From: Flavobacteriaceae bacterium
GTDB lineage: Bacteria > Bacteroidota > Bacteroidia > Flavobacteriales > Flavobacteriaceae
Reading direction: 5' to 3'
Length of the DNA: 5,896 nt
Assembly: GCA_002401385.1 (NCBI GenBank)
Contig: NVSY01000015.1
Location: 64,797-70,692, forward strand
This document shows positions 4,778-5,896 of the stretch, one piece after another (the first letter of the stretch is position 1; every line of letters starts with the position of its first letter). A program made the translations under genes and the position numbers. A model generated the notes under the pieces. It was not told where the DNA came from. It saw nothing but the letters and a program-made list of their open reading frames with translations, and did not search any database.

Positions 4778-5896
4778 TTAATACAGTTTTTTGTACAAAT
4801 TTGGGTTGGATTCGCTCATTACAGCATAAATAGCCTCAAAAATGTCATCGTGATTTGGCTTAGAAAAGTAATCCCCGTCAGATCCATAAGCAGTTCTGTG
4901 TTCTTTTGCTGTTATGGTAGTCGGTTTACTGTCCAAGAAATCGTAGGCGTTTTGTTGTTCTAAAATCTCTTGTAAAATATATGCAGAAGCTCCTCCAGGA
5001 ACATCTTCGTCTATCACCATCAGGCGATTTGTTTTTTCAACACTTTTTACAATATCATGATTCAAATCAAAAGGCAATAAACTTTGTACATCTATTATTT
5101 CTATATCAATGCCTACTTCTGTCAATTGTTGAACTGTTTCTTCTACAATTTTAAGAGTAGAACCATAAGAAACGACGGTTATATCGGTACCTTCTTTTAC
5201 GGTTTCAACCACTCCAATTGGAGTTTTGAACTCGCCAATGTTGTTCGGCATTTTTTCTTTTAAACGGTAGCCATTTAAGTTCTCAATAATCAAAGCTGGC
5301 TCGTCGCATTCCATTAATGTGTTGTAGAAACCTGCTGCTTTGGTCATGTTTCTTGGAACTAAAACATTCATTCCTCTCAATAGGTGAACAATAGCCCCCA
5401 TAGGTGATCCAGAATGCCAAATCCCTTCTAATCTATGTCCACGGGTACGTACAATAAGTGGTGCTTTTTGTTTTCCTACAGTTCTGTAATGTAACGTAGC
5501 CAAATCATCACTCATTATTTGGATGGCGTATAATAAGTAATCCAAATACTGAATTTCTGCGATAGGTCGCATTCCTCTGAGCGCTAATCCAATTCCTTGT
5601 CCTAATATGGTGGCTTCTCTAATCCCAGCATCTGCTACTCTAAGCTCTCCATATTTTTCTTGCATTCCTACCAAGCCTTGGTTTACATCTCCAATGGTTC
5701 CAGTATCTTCTCCAAAAATTACTACATTGTCATTGTTTGCAAAAAGATGGTCGAAATTATCTTTTAAGATAAGTCTGGCATCCACCACTTCGGCGTTTTT
5801 GTCGTAAGTTGGTTTTACTTCTTCACAGTTGGTTACTTTTTGAGAACTTTCACTGTATAAATGAGAACTGAATTTTGGTTGTTGCTCGTTTTTATA
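4778..5896 (-). CDS. 2-oxoacid dehydrogenase E1, beta-type C-terminal part (partial, probable alpha/beta fusion)
   Basis: The frame is open from the window edge (5896) to the stop at 4778, giving 372 residues of a longer protein whose start is outside. After a linker-like stretch (1-36) comes an E1-beta transketolase domain: FGEDTG (61-66), DAGIREATILGQGIGLAL (about 89-106), AEIQYLDYLLYA (about 113-124) and RGHRLEGIWHSGSP (152-165), the HSGSP part matching the catalytic His loop of E1 beta. A C-terminal domain has VVSYGST (241-247) and IDVQSLLPFD (268-277). The in-frame linker before the beta domain, without a start codon of its own, suggests the single-chain alpha/beta E1 common in Flavobacteriia. 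The TPP motif of the alpha part is outside the window. It should decarboxylate a 2-oxoacid for a lipoyl E2 in an NAD-producing complex, most likely a branched-chain 2-oxoacid. It has its own terminator at 4720-4747, so it is transcribed apart from the next operon. Confidence 0.88.
   Translation of the reverse strand, partial: YKNEQQPKFSSHLYSESSQKVTNCEEVKPTYDKNAEVVDARLILKDNFDHLFANNDNVVIFGEDTGTIGDVNQGLVGMQEKYGELRVADAGIREATILGQGIGLALRGMRPIAEIQYLDYLLYAIQIMSDDLATLHYRTVGKQKAPLIVRTRGHRLEGIWHSGSPMGAIVHLLRGMNVLVPRNMTKAAGFYNTLMECDEPALIIENLNGYRLKEKMPNNIGEFKTPIGVVETVKEGTDITVVSYGSTLKIVEETVQQLTEVGIDIEIIDVQSLLPFDLNHDIVKSVEKTNRLMVIDEDVPGGASAYILQEILEQQNAYDFLDSKPTTITAKEHRTAYGSDGDYFSKPNHDDIFEAIYAVMSESNPNLYKKLY

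Noticed and set aside
5788..5896. GTG at 5786-5788 as the start of the E1 gene
   Set aside because: The frame stays open upstream for 36 more codons to the window edge with sensible linker-like sequence, and the beta-type domain usually follows an alpha domain in one chain in these bacteria. The gene is treated as partial.

Overview
The window looks like chromosomal DNA of a Bacteroidota bacterium, most likely a member of the Flavobacteriaceae. Supporting signs are the low G+C content, a full-length match to the Bacteroidota promoter pattern (TTG-N19-TAnnTTTG), start codons preceded by A/T-rich sequence without a purine-rich Shine-Dalgarno box, and the style of the proteins, in particular a 2-oxoacid dehydrogenase E1 that appears to be an alpha/beta fusion. 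The taxonomic call is inference; no rRNA or other marker gene is present.

Layout. Six of the eight genes are on the minus strand. From the right edge: (1) the C-terminal 372 codons of a 2-oxoacid dehydrogenase E1 (beta-type part), running off the window at 5896 and ending at a perfect intrinsic terminator (4720-4747). (2) A compact four-gene operon (4565 down to 1884) for a ferredoxin-type 2-oxoacid:acceptor oxidoreductase, in the order delta (two 4Fe-4S clusters), alpha, beta (TPP), gamma. It has a candidate -7 element at 4612-4619 and ends at a hairpin plus U-tract at 1755-1796. (3) A plus-strand ParD/ParE toxin-antitoxin pair (1170-1716) with a 17-nt overlap and a duplicated palindromic operator-like box just upstream. 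(4) A minus-strand TIGR01777-family NAD(P)-dependent epimerase-like protein (947 down to 30).

The metabolic genes form a theme. Both right-hand transcription units oxidatively decarboxylate 2-oxoacids with TPP: the E1 would feed a lipoamide/NAD complex, while the operon would feed electrons to ferredoxin. The alpha subunit most resembles the 2-ketoisovalerate (VorB) type, so branched-chain 2-oxoacids are the best substrate guess for both, but this is not proven from sequence.

The most interesting part is 948-1912. The parDE pair is flanked by two direct repeats of about 123-150 bp, 809 bp apart. The right copy covers the last nine codons and stop of the gamma-subunit gene, its 3'UTR and its terminator hairpin. 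The left copy repeats all of this on the far side of parDE. The toxin-antitoxin pair therefore sits inside a duplicated 3' gene end, as if a very small cassette had inserted there and regenerated the gene end. The left copy has diverged in ways that matter: its terminator has lost the long T-tract and abuts the epimerase start codon, and its edge with the parD upstream region forms a consensus Bacteroidota promoter pointing at the epimerase, with a ParD-like operator box in its spacer. I did not find a clearly new multi-gene defence or mobile system.
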